Assembly (NCBI GenBank): GCA_946406115.1
Contig: OX291541.1
Span: 21,979,908 to 22,043,907 of the forward strand
Source: Apoda limacodes
Lineage: Eukaryota; Arthropoda; Insecta; Lepidoptera; Limacodidae
DNA length: 64,000 nt
Direction of reading: 5' to 3'
Of the stretch, positions 1-10,838 are shown piece after piece. Below the pieces are notes generated by a model. That model was given only the letters and a program-made list of their open reading frames with translations, searched no databases and was not told the DNA's origin. The translations under genes and the position numbers were made by a program. Numbering within the stretch: position 1 is the first letter of the stretch; every line of letters starts with the position of its first letter.

Positions 1-118
1 TGTCATAATCCTGCCAAGTTAAAAAGTCATAAATTCTATATAACACAGTACAAACCTTGGTTCATTCTCTTTGGTAAGATTACCGCATTATGTACATTAT
101 GACGGTCAACAAAACGCG
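1..118. repeat. Dispersed repeat, copy 1 (partner at 31902-32019)
   Basis: The first ~118 bases match 31902-32019 almost base for base (both carry ATTACCGCATTATGTACATT) with about ten differences. The window edge cuts this copy, so its true length is unknown. No coding potential is seen, and the family is not one I can name. Confidence 0.75.
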
Positions 119-299
119 ACTTAAATCAGCAACAATTTTACCACTAACTTGCAAATTAGCTGTAGGTAACTTTCTTAAACTCCTAGACTACAATAGCACT
201 GAGAAACTACTAGAAATAGCTACTTATATCAACATATTAAAATAATACATACACCGAAGGTCTTATTTACTTTACACTTAAATAAATAATTAAAAATCT

Positions 300-1843
300 G
301 AAACTGGTTGTCAACAAGGTGACCCCCTCGGGCCGGCAATATTCAGCCTTGTCATCCACCCTATCGTGCAAAAATTAAAATCGAAATATAACGTCTGGTA
401 TTTAGATGACGGTACGTTAAGTTGTGACGCAAATACGGTTTTAGAAGATCTTAATTTAGAAGAACTTAATCTATCAAAATGTGAACTATTTCTATGTCAA
501 CATGAAAACAATTATTAAAAGTTTTCAGTCTGTTGCTCAGAATATTAAAATCGTTGATAAGTCCACACTCCGCATTTTAGGTTCCCCTATATTTGATGAA
601 TCTTTTTCATCTTTTGTTCAAGAAAAAAATCATCATTTTCAGTCTATTCTAGACAAACTTTTAGCTATAAATTCTCATGCAGCATTTTTTATTATTCACC
701 ATTGTATATTTGTACCAAAATTTACATTTTATTTACGTTCATGTTATTTTTGGAAATTTTCAGACCTTTTGTGCAGTTTTGACAACATTATTAAAGATAC
801 CATTTCAAATATTCTAAATATTAATTAAAATGAACGTACGTGGCTACAGGCAACCTTACCTGTAAGATTTGGTGTATCTTGGGTATTCGTTTAACTTCCG
901 TAGTAGCCCTAATAGCTTTTTTATCTTCAGTCCATAGTACTCAACACCTTATAAACCAAATTCTTTTTCCTCTTAGTAATTTCGAGATCTCATTTTTAAA
1001 TGAAGCTAAAAACACATGGAGTCTTACCTGTCCAAATACTGACTTTCCTATTGTTTCAACATCACAAAGATACGATAAGATAAGATTTATAGATAAAGGA
1101 CGGGCGGTTTTGCGAATTGAACCGGAAAATATTTTTGGAAACGGCTGTCAATTCTGCAGATCGTGCTCGTCTTCTTGCAGCTTCAACATGGGAGTCAGGG
1201 CTTTGGTTACAGGCGCTTCCATCTGCAAACACAGGCACCCTAATGGATAATTCCACATTTCAACTTGCATCTTGCTTACGTGTAGGAGCGGTCAATAATA
1301 TACATGATCGATCCCCTCGGTCACCATGGCTTATCATGTGTTTAAAGCGCAGGCAGAACGTTTCGCCACAGCAGCCTCAATGACATTATACGTCGAGCTC
1401 TAGTGAGCATCAACACTCCTGCCATTTTAGAGCCTGTTGGTATATTTAGAGATGATGGAAAGAAGCCTGATGGCATGAGTCTTGTGCCTTGGAAGATGGG
1501 TCGATCTTGGGATGCCACGTGCGTCGATACCCTTGCCCCGACTTATTTTCCTGGTACAGCTTCTGTGGCGGGAACTGCTTCCACTTCTGCTGAAAACCGC
1601 AAAAGTAGAAAATACACTACTATAAGTAATAGTTATATTTTTGAGCCCTTTGCGCCATGGTCGCCGAGGACTTATCTTTTGTTTAAAGCGATTTCTAAGA
1701 CTTTGGTCGATGTGTCTCACGACAGAAGGGCTGGCAGTTATTTCGCTCAAAGAATTTCAAATGCAATTCAACGAGGAAATACTGCCAGCCTTTTAGGTAC
1801 ACTGCCTCATCACATCAACTTGGAACAGGTTTTTTATTTGTAG
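300..1843 (+). mobile_element. Decayed retroelement: RT palm plus C-terminal PDG/WDATCVDT domain
   Basis: This is a 5'-truncated pseudogene of a retrotransposon polyprotein, read through several frames. From about 306 it encodes QQGDPLGPAIFSL and then the polymerase active-site motif YLDDGT (399-416). After a frameshift near 500 it continues at 481-828 (thumb-like region), 840-1080 (LPVRFG...VHSTQHLINQ), 1117-1260 (NSADRARLLAASTWESGLW) and 1403-1843. The last part holds KPDG (about 1463) followed by WDATCVDTLAP (about 1508) and ends in a stop at 1841-1843. The PDG...WDxT spacing resembles a PD-(D/E)XK-like nuclease fold; that is inference. Small deletions, for instance two codons before WDATC, and an in-frame TAA at 826-828 show it is dead. 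An AT-rich tail follows. I recognise the protein as a recurrent arthropod RT-like family but cannot assign a clade. Confidence 0.8.
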
Positions 1844-2344
1844 TTTTTATTTTAGTTAGTTATTAGTTTTTAATATAATTTTAATTTTATAACTTCTTGA
1901 CTTTTTTTTATTATTTTTAGTTGTTAAATAAAAGTTATACCTATACTTCTATTAAAAAGGTAAGTACCCAATGTATTCTCAGCCGCTTACAGTAATAAAT
2001 AATTATATTTAAAAAACCTTCTCGCAGCCACATACTCGCACACAAACACACACACACTTTTGTCAAACACACAAACACCCACTCTGTTTCACACACATAC
2101 AGTCAAACATACACATATTTTATTTCTATTAGTCCTCTGTTACTGTCTCGATTCCTAATTTTAATTTTAGAATTATTTATTTTATATTATTTCTCATATA
2201 AATAAGGACTGATGTGTAAGTAAAAGCAGAAAACCGACATTCACGTCACAGGTTACATCCTACTGTGAGTGTCAGAGTTTCACTGCAAATTGTATAAAAT
2301 CTTAAGTAATAAGCAAAAACATATGTATTAATGCACATGTTTTT
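1844..2344. other. AT-rich stretch with CA-rich microsatellite, no gene seen
   Basis: The 3' tail of the preceding element grades into AT-rich DNA with an imperfect CA-rich simple repeat at about 2040-2110. No ORF or RNA gene is seen. Confidence 0.5.
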
Positions 2345-2775
2345 AGGGTTCCGTACCCAAAGCGGAACCCTATTACTAATACTCCGCTGTTCGGCCGTCC
2401 GTCCGTCCGTCTGTCACCAGGCTGTATCTCATGAACCGTAATAGTTAGACAGTTGAAATTTTCATAGATGATGTATTTCTGTTGCCGCTATAACAACAAA
2501 TACTAAAAAACAGAATAAATAAATATTTAGGGGGACTCCCATACAACAAACGTGATTTTTTTTGCTCAATTTTGATCGATATTGATAACGGCAACAGGCA
2601 GACGCTTAAAATATTCAAAGAATTTTAGTCATATAGTCACTTTAAAAAATTCAATTAAATAAAACAAATATTTAAGGGGGCTCCCATACAACAAACGTTT
2701 TTTTTTTTGCCGTTTTTATAGATAATGGTACGGAACCCTTCGTGCGCGAGTCCGACTCGCACTTGGCCGATTTTT
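2345..2775. repeat. Dispersed repeat family A, near full-length copy
   Basis: It begins with GGGTTCCGTACCCAAAG and ends with TCGCACTTGGCCGATTTTTT. It contains the internal block CTGTTGCCGCTATAACAACA and a twice-used CATACAACAAACG segment. The same order occurs in reverse at 26643-27065 and shortened at 5105-5395. The ends (GGGTTCCGTA and GGCCAAGTGCGAGTC read inward) form a weak inverted pair, as in a non-autonomous element. It is non-coding. Confidence 0.8.
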
Positions 2776-3494
2776 TTTATATTCTGTTATTGTAAATAAC
2801 TTGTATTACTTGGAAATAAAAATTAATCTTTATCTTATTTTTATTGATATGGCCCTAATTAACCTTAGTCACTCGACTTCCAGATTTTGACCTCATTTAC
2901 GTTTTTAAATAAATATTTTTTCCTCACAGATGCTGGCACGTAAGTATAACAATTGTACCCAAATTGATAGAGTTTGGTATCGCTGAGAAAAACAACCATG
3001 GCACACAGACAGACAGAGGTACTCTAATCTATTTAGTACGGAACCCAAAATAAACACCGCACAATGTGATGAAGTCCAAATACGTTGTTTCGAAGAGTAA
3101 TGTGTTTTGTTTTTCATAAACAGATTATTGCCAAAATGGGTCATTCAAAATGCTGTATAATCAGCCAATATAACTTATGTTACATTTGAGGAGTTACTAC
3201 AATTGCGTCACCGCAACCAAATTGAGTTACATCCTGTTATTATATCTATACTTTTCCAAAATCATATGTGACACCATACACGCATTTAAATGAAGAATAT
3301 ATCTATAGGCCTTTATATGTTGTCAATGCAAATAAATATTTTCACAACAAAGATGCAGTCAAAATATTAACCTCAAACCAGGACTTGAACCTCCAACAAT
3401 CCTTACAGTCTGTGTAAGTACTGTATGTATGTATATTTAGAATGTATTTTTAATCATATGAAGGTTTGTGTGTTTGTAAAATTAATTTATGTAT
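2776..3494. other. No gene seen; repeat debris
   Basis: The stretch is AT-rich. Near 3040 there is a TACGGAACCC fragment related to family A ends. At 3375-3400 a tRNA B-box-like GACTTGAACC (also at 18840 and 28737) suggests old SINE debris. No convincing coding region is present. Confidence 0.4.
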
Positions 3495-3650
3495 GAAAGT
3501 TAAAAATAATTATTTATTTCCAAAAATCTGATCTGAATTACATTTTGTAGTTGGTGCCTATGTTTCTAAAGTTTCACTTTCATGACTCCAACTTCAAACT
3601 GTAATTCCGATGAGATTTTTGGAAAAAAAGTAATTTATTTTTACCTTTTT
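3495..3650. repeat. Hairpin (foldback) repeat
   Basis: The left arm around 3505-3545 (TTCCAAAAATCTGATCTGAA) is the imperfect reverse complement of the right arm around 3600-3645 (TTCCGATGAGATTTTTGGAA). Together they form a long imperfect hairpin typical of a MITE-like element. One arm alone recurs at about 12755-12800 in intron 2 of CPR-A. It is non-coding. Confidence 0.6.
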
Positions 3651-5104
3651 AGAAGCCAGTTGTTTTTTTTTATCTAAAAGTTTTTTATTTAATATTTCTG
3701 TTTTCTTTACATATACAAATACATGAAATTTGAAAATTTGGAGAAGGAATTAATTTTATATTGTAGCCATCGCTAAAGATTTTTTTTTTATTTACCCCGT
3801 AAATTATGCCCCGCTAGATGGCATGAGGTAGGTAACAATTAAGCAAAATTTTCGCACGTAACAGGAAAATCAGGGAAAAGAAGAATTACAATTAAAGCAA
3901 GTCGGTATAGATGACTCAGTATGGAGAAACGAAAAATGTGAAATAGAGAAAAGCATACTCTCAAATAATTTACTGGCTGAGAATGAAAGTACAAATATCT
4001 TTGATAAGAGCAGTCTCCATAAGGTTAACAGGCGCCGAAGAAGCCGGTGAAGACGGAGCCGAAATGTATCAATTTAAACATATAAACACACACTATGTAT
4101 TTATCTTATTTAATGCAATTTTTTTGTCTCTTGTAAATATATTAATCTATATATATTAGAAAATTTGATAATTATAATTAATTTAATTTAAATTCTTTAA
4201 AATCTGACATAAATCTATACCTCAGTATGGAGAGTGTTTTATCTGATACGTATGTGATACTTTGAATTCAGCATGGAAGAGGGTGGCAAATTTTATGATG
4301 TGTCTTATTATCACCCAGCTCAAATCGCTCAGGATAAAAATCTTTAAGTTTCGGGGATTGGTTGATTTGATTGTTGGTTTTGTAGGAATCGTTTAAAATG
4401 GAAACTTGAAATGTAAAAAGGAAGAGGATTCAAGGAGATGTACTTCATAGTATTTTGAATAATATCTATACAAATCTTATAGTATATGCGAGCTAAGCCA
4501 CGACCAGAAAGAAAGTATTATTATGGTGATGTTGAGGTATAATTCTACTTATTTTACCTTACAATTATTGAGTTTCGAATGCTGGAGTCATTTTGGTAGA
4601 CGTCATACAAAGTTAGACAAACTTATTACTAATTTAGCATGTTAATTAATACGCTGAGTAAACAATCGATTCTTAGTACTATGGCTATGGAGTGGGTGAG
4701 ATATTATTAAAGTCTTTAGTAGGTAGGTATCGTTAATTCTTTTACCAAGTTTGTTAATTGAGCTTGTTGAAAAAATACGATTAAGTACATGTGAGCTAAG
4801 GCCTATCAATATTAACCATATTGGTTAGCCTTTAATTGATTAAGCTCGCTAAGCTTAATCATCACTTATGTAGTTATCGAGATAACATGTAAGCGCATTT
4901 TGGTTTATTATAAGTAGAGTAGTGGGATGTTTTTAAGTCCCAAAAACTTTTCAATACTTTTACAAATATTACAAAACTATCTCAATTTATAAGTATGGAC
5001 GTTATTGCTCTTTTTGAAATAAGCGTAATTTTTTATATTAAATGTTGCGACATAGTGACTTATTACAAAAAGGAAAGATAAAGGCTTTTAAAAACTCTTT
5101 TTGA
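3651..5104. other. AT-rich intergenic DNA, nothing assignable
   Basis: No ORF of note, no RNA gene and no clear long repeat was found by eye. Short palindromic patches occur around 4800-4865. Confidence 0.4.
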
Positions 5105-5395
5105 TGGTTCCGTACCCAAAGGGTGAAAAACGGGACCCTATTACTAAGACTTCGCTGTCCGTCTCTCTGTCACCAGGCTGTATATCATGAACCGTGATAG
5201 CTAGGCAGTTGAAATGTTCACAGAAGATGTATTTCTGTTGCCGCTATAACAAATAATACTAAAACACAGAATAAAATAAATATTTAAGTGGGCTCCCATA
5301 CAACAAACGTGATTTTTTGCTCGTTTTTGCTCGATATTGAAAACGGCAACAGGTACGCTTCGTGCGCGAATTCGACTCGCACTCGGCCGGCTTTT
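5105..5395. repeat. Dispersed repeat family A, internally deleted copy
   Basis: It starts GGTTCCGTACCCAAAG, retains the CTGTTGCCGCTATAACAAAT and CATACAACAAACGTG blocks, and ends CGACTCGCACTCGGCCGG. About 140 bases between the second internal block and the end are missing relative to 2345-2775. Confidence 0.8.
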
Positions 5396-5765
5396 CTGTC
5401 CGCTTGGCTGTCACAAAAGTTTAGAAAAAAAAACAAATTGACGTTGAATTGAAATCATATTAGCCCTTACTGACGACAATATTGATTACCAAAAAATTGA
5501 AATAAAATATACATGGAGGACGCAAAAAAATAATATAATGAGTATCTGTCTAGCCGATAAGCTAATAAAAAACATTATTTTACATTTTCTTTATGTTTTG
5601 GCTATTTTGTTTATATTTTCGGCAAATTTCAAGATTGCATTTCATCATTCAAAAGAACGAAAATAGGTTTTAATTATTTAAGTCAGGAACAGCACGTTTT
5701 AAATAAATAAATTACAGTTTTAAAGTCGGTTTAATTTTTTTTAAAAGTACAATACTGCTGTGGCT

Positions 5766-5986
5766 TGTAATGACTGCGTTGCTGGCATCGTTGATGATAG
5801 CCAAAAGCGCGGCGTAGTGGAGCTTTAGGCCATCACAGCGCGGTCAGCAGCCTTTGACGAACAAGCTGGGAGCCCCTTATAGCGCGGAGAGCAAAGGCTG
5901 CAATGATGACCAAACTTGAAGGTCGAGAGTGTAACTAAGCTAAGCTCGAGGCTATCATAGCATGGCCAGCAGCGCAGTCATTGCAT
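5766..5986. repeat. Foldback element, ~33-bp imperfect inverted arms
   Basis: The left arm ATGACTGCGTTGCTGG... GATGATAGCC (about 5770-5802) is the imperfect reverse complement of the right arm GGCTATCATAGCATGGCCAG... CAGTCAT (about 5950-5982). The interior is noticeably more GC-rich than its surroundings and repeats motifs such as AGCGCGG. Arms plus a short non-coding interior fit a MITE or foldback element. Confidence 0.65.
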
Positions 5987-7299
5987 ACCAAGGCTTGTAT
6001 AGTGCTTTACTCAAACAATGCAAGTAATTTAAATAAAACCCGCATATTTCAACAAAGAAGAGGGATTCATTTTCACTGAAAGGACGCTAAAATGAGATAG
6101 AAAAAGGTTTTCCGATTACGACTTTGACTATGTTTTGATTTTTTCATAGGCAAGTTAAGTAATTTTCCTTTGACTTTTGTGGCAATAAATTTATAAAAAA
6201 AAAATCAAAAATGTTGAATGTCCGGTGGTGTTAAACATATTGAATAAGAGGATTCGTCACATCAAGAGATCATTTAACAATTTAATTTGCACTGAAAACA
6301 ATGAAAAAATGCTAAAATTTTGCCGCTTCTGTCGTTTCGTCGCGCTTTTTTTTTAATAAGACCTTACTATTTTTGACACAAATAATAGAAATTTAAATGA
6401 AATTGGTAGTGGCTAAAACGCATCAGCAATTTTATTTCATACAACTTTGGTGGCGGCTATTCGAGTAGCGCGGTAAGGTCGACTCAAAAAAGGTTGTCAA
6501 AATAATGATCACATATAATAAGCATTTTTGAGTAAATTCTTTTTTTTTTTCATTTTTTTTTTATGTAAGTGCATTACAATCAGTCTGTTGGTGAAGTGTA
6601 ATTCATCATTACAATTGATTTAATTAAAGTGAACATGTTATTCAAAGGTGCAATGAAATTATTCATGAGTAACGCACACTAATTTTTCCCAGGACTATGA
6701 TAAAGTCGAAGTAATTTTTTTTATTCAAATTAGATTTTTATAAACACTTTTCTACCGAGATGAATCTGGCAAGAAACTCGATAGTAACTCTTTAAAAAAA
6801 ACATTTAGTTAACAACATAATAAGTATATATTATCATAATAAAATACAAATACACTTTTCATTGATTTAAATATAAATTTAAGCCATATGTACAATTTTA
6901 TATTATTTAAAATTTAATTTGGTTTACCTGTGCGTCCTGTAATTGAACATCTTCAGTTCCATGATTTTTTTTTTATTTACATAGTCTGAAATTTGGTAGT
7001 ATGCTTTTTTGCAAAGTTGTTTGATAAAATATTTAAATTTACTTATTAATAGCCTTTTGAATATTATTAGGAACCTTCTTGTAAAAGTGTTTAACACTGC
7101 CCCATAAAAGAGTTACTAATTTTGTGTATCGTTACGTGTATCATGCACCATTTATACTTCTAGTATTTACTTTGTAAACATCACTTTTTTGCTGAAACTA
7201 TTAATCTTTCATGAACATATATAAGATTTTCATATACATACTTACATACATATACGATACTAAAGTTAAAATATTTGCTTACCTTCCCTCATAAAATAT
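5987..7299. other. AT-rich stretch, no gene seen
   Basis: Homopolymer-rich AT DNA. No ORF, RNA gene or clear repeat structure could be supported. Confidence 0.4.
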
Positions 7300-7622
7300 T
7301 ATTACCTATCCCTCAGAGATCATCCTAGATCCTAATTTGTAAATAGCACGAATTGCCCGTTTTAGTAACACAAATATTGTATTTATATCAGCAGCGCTAC
7401 CCCAAACTAAGATACCATATGTCATTAAACTATAGAAATAGCTAAAATATACTGTTTTTCTGGTGTCGACATCGGTCAATTGTCTTATTTTCTTGATCGC
7501 ATACACAGCAGAGCTCAGTTTATTGACTAGGTTATGAATATGAGGACCCCATTGTCGTTTGGACTCCAGCGTTATGCCAAGAAATCCACAAGTTCTAATT
7601 GCTATGACGCTAATATTTTTAT
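7300..7622 (-). mobile_element. LINE host element, 3' coding part
   Basis: On the minus strand this encodes FLGITLESKRQWGPHIHNL, then YAIKKIRQLTDVDTRKTVYF and YGILVWGSAADI. This is the post-RT C-terminal region typical of arthropod Jockey/CR1-type non-LTR retrotransposons. It continues the RT coding at 8540-9600 and is separated from it by a second LINE inserted in the same orientation. The frame is open over the 66-codon core but the element as a whole is broken. Confidence 0.75.
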
Positions 7623-7624
7623 TT

Positions 7625-8515
7625 TTTTATTTAAAAAACTTATTACTACTACTACTTACTTTATTGCACACTTGCGATACAAAGGGCGGACTTTATGCCT
7701 AATGGTATTATCTAACCAAAAACATTAAAAATAAACAAAAATAAAAATGGTGGTGCACACAATAGAGTTTTATAACATTTAACAATTTACAGAAAAGAAA
7801 AACTATGTATGAAAAGAAAAATACTATAATAATATATATAATAAACACTTTATATTAAAATAAAAAAAAAAAACAAAAATACGATACAATACACTGCTAA
7901 AAATACAACACACATTATTCTAACTATAACTATAATAAGATTATATTGTCTGAATCAGTTAATTTTCTTTCTGATAATGTGTACCTAAAGCAGTTACGGG
8001 CAGCGCGTTCCAGAGTTGTACAGCCTGACAGGAAAAGGAACTAGACACAAACCGGTTCGGTGAAATGGGACTTTTAATCTCAGGTTGTTGAAAGAGCGAA
8101 GAGATTGCGAATGTGAATCACTGAGATATTGAAATTTGGTTTTCAAATAGGATGGTGAATATGGATCGTGTAGAATAGCGAAGAGCGTACAGAGGATTCG
8201 CATTAGGCGTCGTTCTTTTAAAACATGCCAGTGAAGTTGAGTCCGAAAATAAGAGACATAGTCATATTTACGAAGACCAACAACGAAACGAATGCAGTTG
8301 TTAAGTAGACGATCCAATTTATTAAGAAGATCTTATTTTAGATCACAGTAACATACATCTGCTTAATGAATTATAGGCATCAATAGAGACCTTACAAGCA
8401 ATAGCTTTGTGTTAGCAGGTAAGAAATGTTTAAGCCTGTAAAATGATCCCACTGACCCTAGCACAGACCTCAGAGACTTGATAATCTAACTTAAATATTA
8501 ATACAGCCGGGATCT
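7625..8515 (-). mobile_element. Second LINE, 5'-truncated, nested in the first
   Basis: The minus-strand coding remnant includes YRLKHFLPANTKLLL (about 8440), NKLDRLLNNCIRFVVGLRKY (about 8320-8260) and SDSHSQSLRSFNNLRLKVPF (about 8100). This is the C-terminal end of a different Jockey/CR1-like LINE. Two in-frame stops upstream of LLNKLDR mark it as a pseudogene. Its AT-rich 3' UTR, with the motif AAAGGCGGACTTTATGCC (read on plus at 7680), runs to about 7630. A related 3' UTR piece lies at 9620-9790. Confidence 0.7.
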
Positions 8516-8539
8516 GACTTACATTTGGTAATATAAATT

Positions 8540-9600
8540 TAACTTATTTGGTTTTTTTCTTGTTCAGTAATAAATTACAAGCGTTAAAGCAATTTACAAT
8601 CTTAGAAATGGCATTAATTAATTCATTATAACTTGTCTGTTGTCTCTTAACTTTAAAAAGTAAAGAGGTGTCGTCAGCAAATAAGACAATGACATGGTTT
8701 TTTACATGATATGAGAGACTATTCATGTAAATAAGAAAAAGAAAAGGCCCTAAAATTGAGCCCCGATGGACTCCCATAGTGTCTTCTGATCCCACGGATC
8801 TTTCACCGTTGACATCTATTTTCTGTCCTCTGTTACTCATGTAGGAGGTCAAACGACCCAGAGCTTTGCCTCTAATACCATAGTAATGTTGCTTCTTGAT
8901 GAGATTTTTATTTTGGACACAGTCAAATGCCTAAATGCTAATCACTTTTCTATTTCACAATGTTAATGCTATTGATGTGTAGTTAATGCTAAATCACAAA
9001 ATACTTCAAGAACATCATGCAAACCCTCCCAGGCTTTAAATATATTTTTTAATAGTGCCACTCCTGCATCGGTTGTGGAACGGCCTGTCATAAAGACAAA
9101 CTGTTTAATTACTAAGTAAGTAATTGGTACAGAAATATCTTAACATTTGAAAAAGTATGATTTTTTCAATAACTTTACTGAGTACAGGTAGTATTGAAAT
9201 AGGCCCAAAATTATTAGGATTTATTTAACTACGTGATCTAAAAAGATGTTTAACTTTGCTAAGTTTCATCTTATTAGGAAACACCCCACTATCAACACAA
9301 CTATTAAAAATTATGGCTAACGGTTATGCTATAACAAGAATTATTGAGTTTACAGTTTTTACAGATAGTCCTCAAAGGTCTGTAGTGTTTTATATTTCTA
9401 ATGTCTTAAATGTATTTATGATATCCGTAGCACTAATATTTTTAAATACAACGTGAACTTTACCTTCAGGTACATTAGTTTTTATTAATTTTTCTGCTAA
9501 AATTGGAATTAAGTTAAGATGTTTGGTTGTTTAACTAGTATCATCTACGATCAACTCAAAGTCCTGAGAAGTTCCTAGCTTTACCCGTTTCATTATTTAT
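8540..9600 (-). mobile_element. LINE host element, reverse-transcriptase part (pseudogene)
   Basis: Minus strand. It begins upstream with NNTTDLWGLSVK-like and SGVFPNKMKLSKV segments (about 9400-9240), followed by PNNFGPISILPVLSKVIEKI (about 9210-9150). The RT core then has GSILGPFLFLIYMNSL and the catalytic VLFADDTSLLF (about 8690-8640), ending in LLLNKKKTK. All are hallmarks of a non-LTR RT. Several in-frame stops, for example after SRS in the 9230 area, show it is inactive. The downstream part is at 7300-7622. Confidence 0.8.
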
Positions 9601-9619
9601 TATGTTCTATGTAGTTTAT

Positions 9620-9790
9620 TTGTTTGTTTGTATACACTTTATTGTATAAAAACTAAAAATACAGAAGTTTACTCAAATAAACTATACTACTACTTCTATA
9701 CAAAGGCGGACTTATCCCTAAAAGGGATTCCTTCCAGTCAACCTTAAATACTTAAAACAATAGTGATTCATCGGGCTAAGCCGTTTTCAA
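9620..9790 (-). repeat. LINE 3' UTR fragment
   Basis: ACAAAGGCGGACTTATCCCT with ACTTTATTGTATAAAAAC matches the 3' UTR of the LINE at 7630-7720 in the same orientation. No coding remains. Confidence 0.55.
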
Positions 9791-10770
9791 AATTAGACGA
9801 AATTTAATAATCGACTAGTGTATTTTATATATATTTAAAATTTTATAGTGTATTTAAAACCGCACTAGGAAAGATACATACAAATATATATAAATACTAA
9901 CATACATAAGACAATTGACCTATATATATAAAAAATGTATTTAAATGATCTGCCATAATTCTAATGTGTCTCACCACAGAGGTCTTTTTGGAATTGATAA
10001 GTGTACGCTACCGTCCAGGGTGTAAGGTGTAAAATGTATTCATTGTTGTTGTACTATAATGTTTGTAGTAACGAAACGGCTAAGCCACATATATTGACTA
10101 AGGTGTAGTTTGTGAAGTTAGGGTTTGTAGAGTCAGAGCGTGTAGAGTGAGAACCTTGGCTATGAGATCTGATAATTGACTTTTTGACAGCGCGAGCCAT
10201 ATAGTTTCATCTAGGCAACATTTTACATGAGAATGTTTTTGGTGGGTTCTTTATCCGAGATATCAACCCTCTTAATGAGCAAAGATAGGCAAATAGGCGT
10301 AAATATAAAACTTTGCCTTGTGAATTAGTTTATTGGTTTGTTTTTGTAGAACCAAAATCTAGTATTATTCCGCGATTTGTCCAAAATTTTGCAGACATGA
10401 AAATAAAAGTTTCAAAATCACTGACTTATCAGAAATATGTACCTAACATGTGTTTGTATATAAAAAAATAATAAATAAATATTTTTGGATCGTTTGATTT
10501 ACCAAATTTATCTTTTTTTATCTATACTGTATGTCCTTAAGAATGCTCCAAATGTGTTAAGTAGAGAAGTATCTTAATCGGTAATAAAACAGCGGAAGGC
10601 ATAACTAGGTTATTTATTATAGTTAAATCGAAATTTAGATTCAACATTTATTAGTTTCATATTTTTGCGAGGGTGTTGGCTCTTTTGTTATGTATCACAT
10701 ATTTTGATACATTACAGCCCAACATCCTACTATCCGACCTTGGGGCTGAGGAGTCAACAATTCAGACACC
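9791..10770. other. Upstream region of CPR-A, no gene seen
   Basis: AT-rich DNA. No coding region or recognisable regulatory motif could be supported apart from the TATA box at its end. Confidence 0.4.
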
Positions 10771-10778
10771 TATATATA
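10771..10778 (+). promoter_or_regulatory. TATA box of CPR-A
   Basis: TATATATA lies 61 bases upstream of the ATG at 10839. A start site about 30 bases downstream would give a ~40-base leader, normal for insect cuticle genes. Confidence 0.6.
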
Positions 10779-10838
10779 CTAAGCCAAAAGCATCTGCTTA
10801 CATATTATTTACGATTTTTCACTAGTTAACAACCCAAG

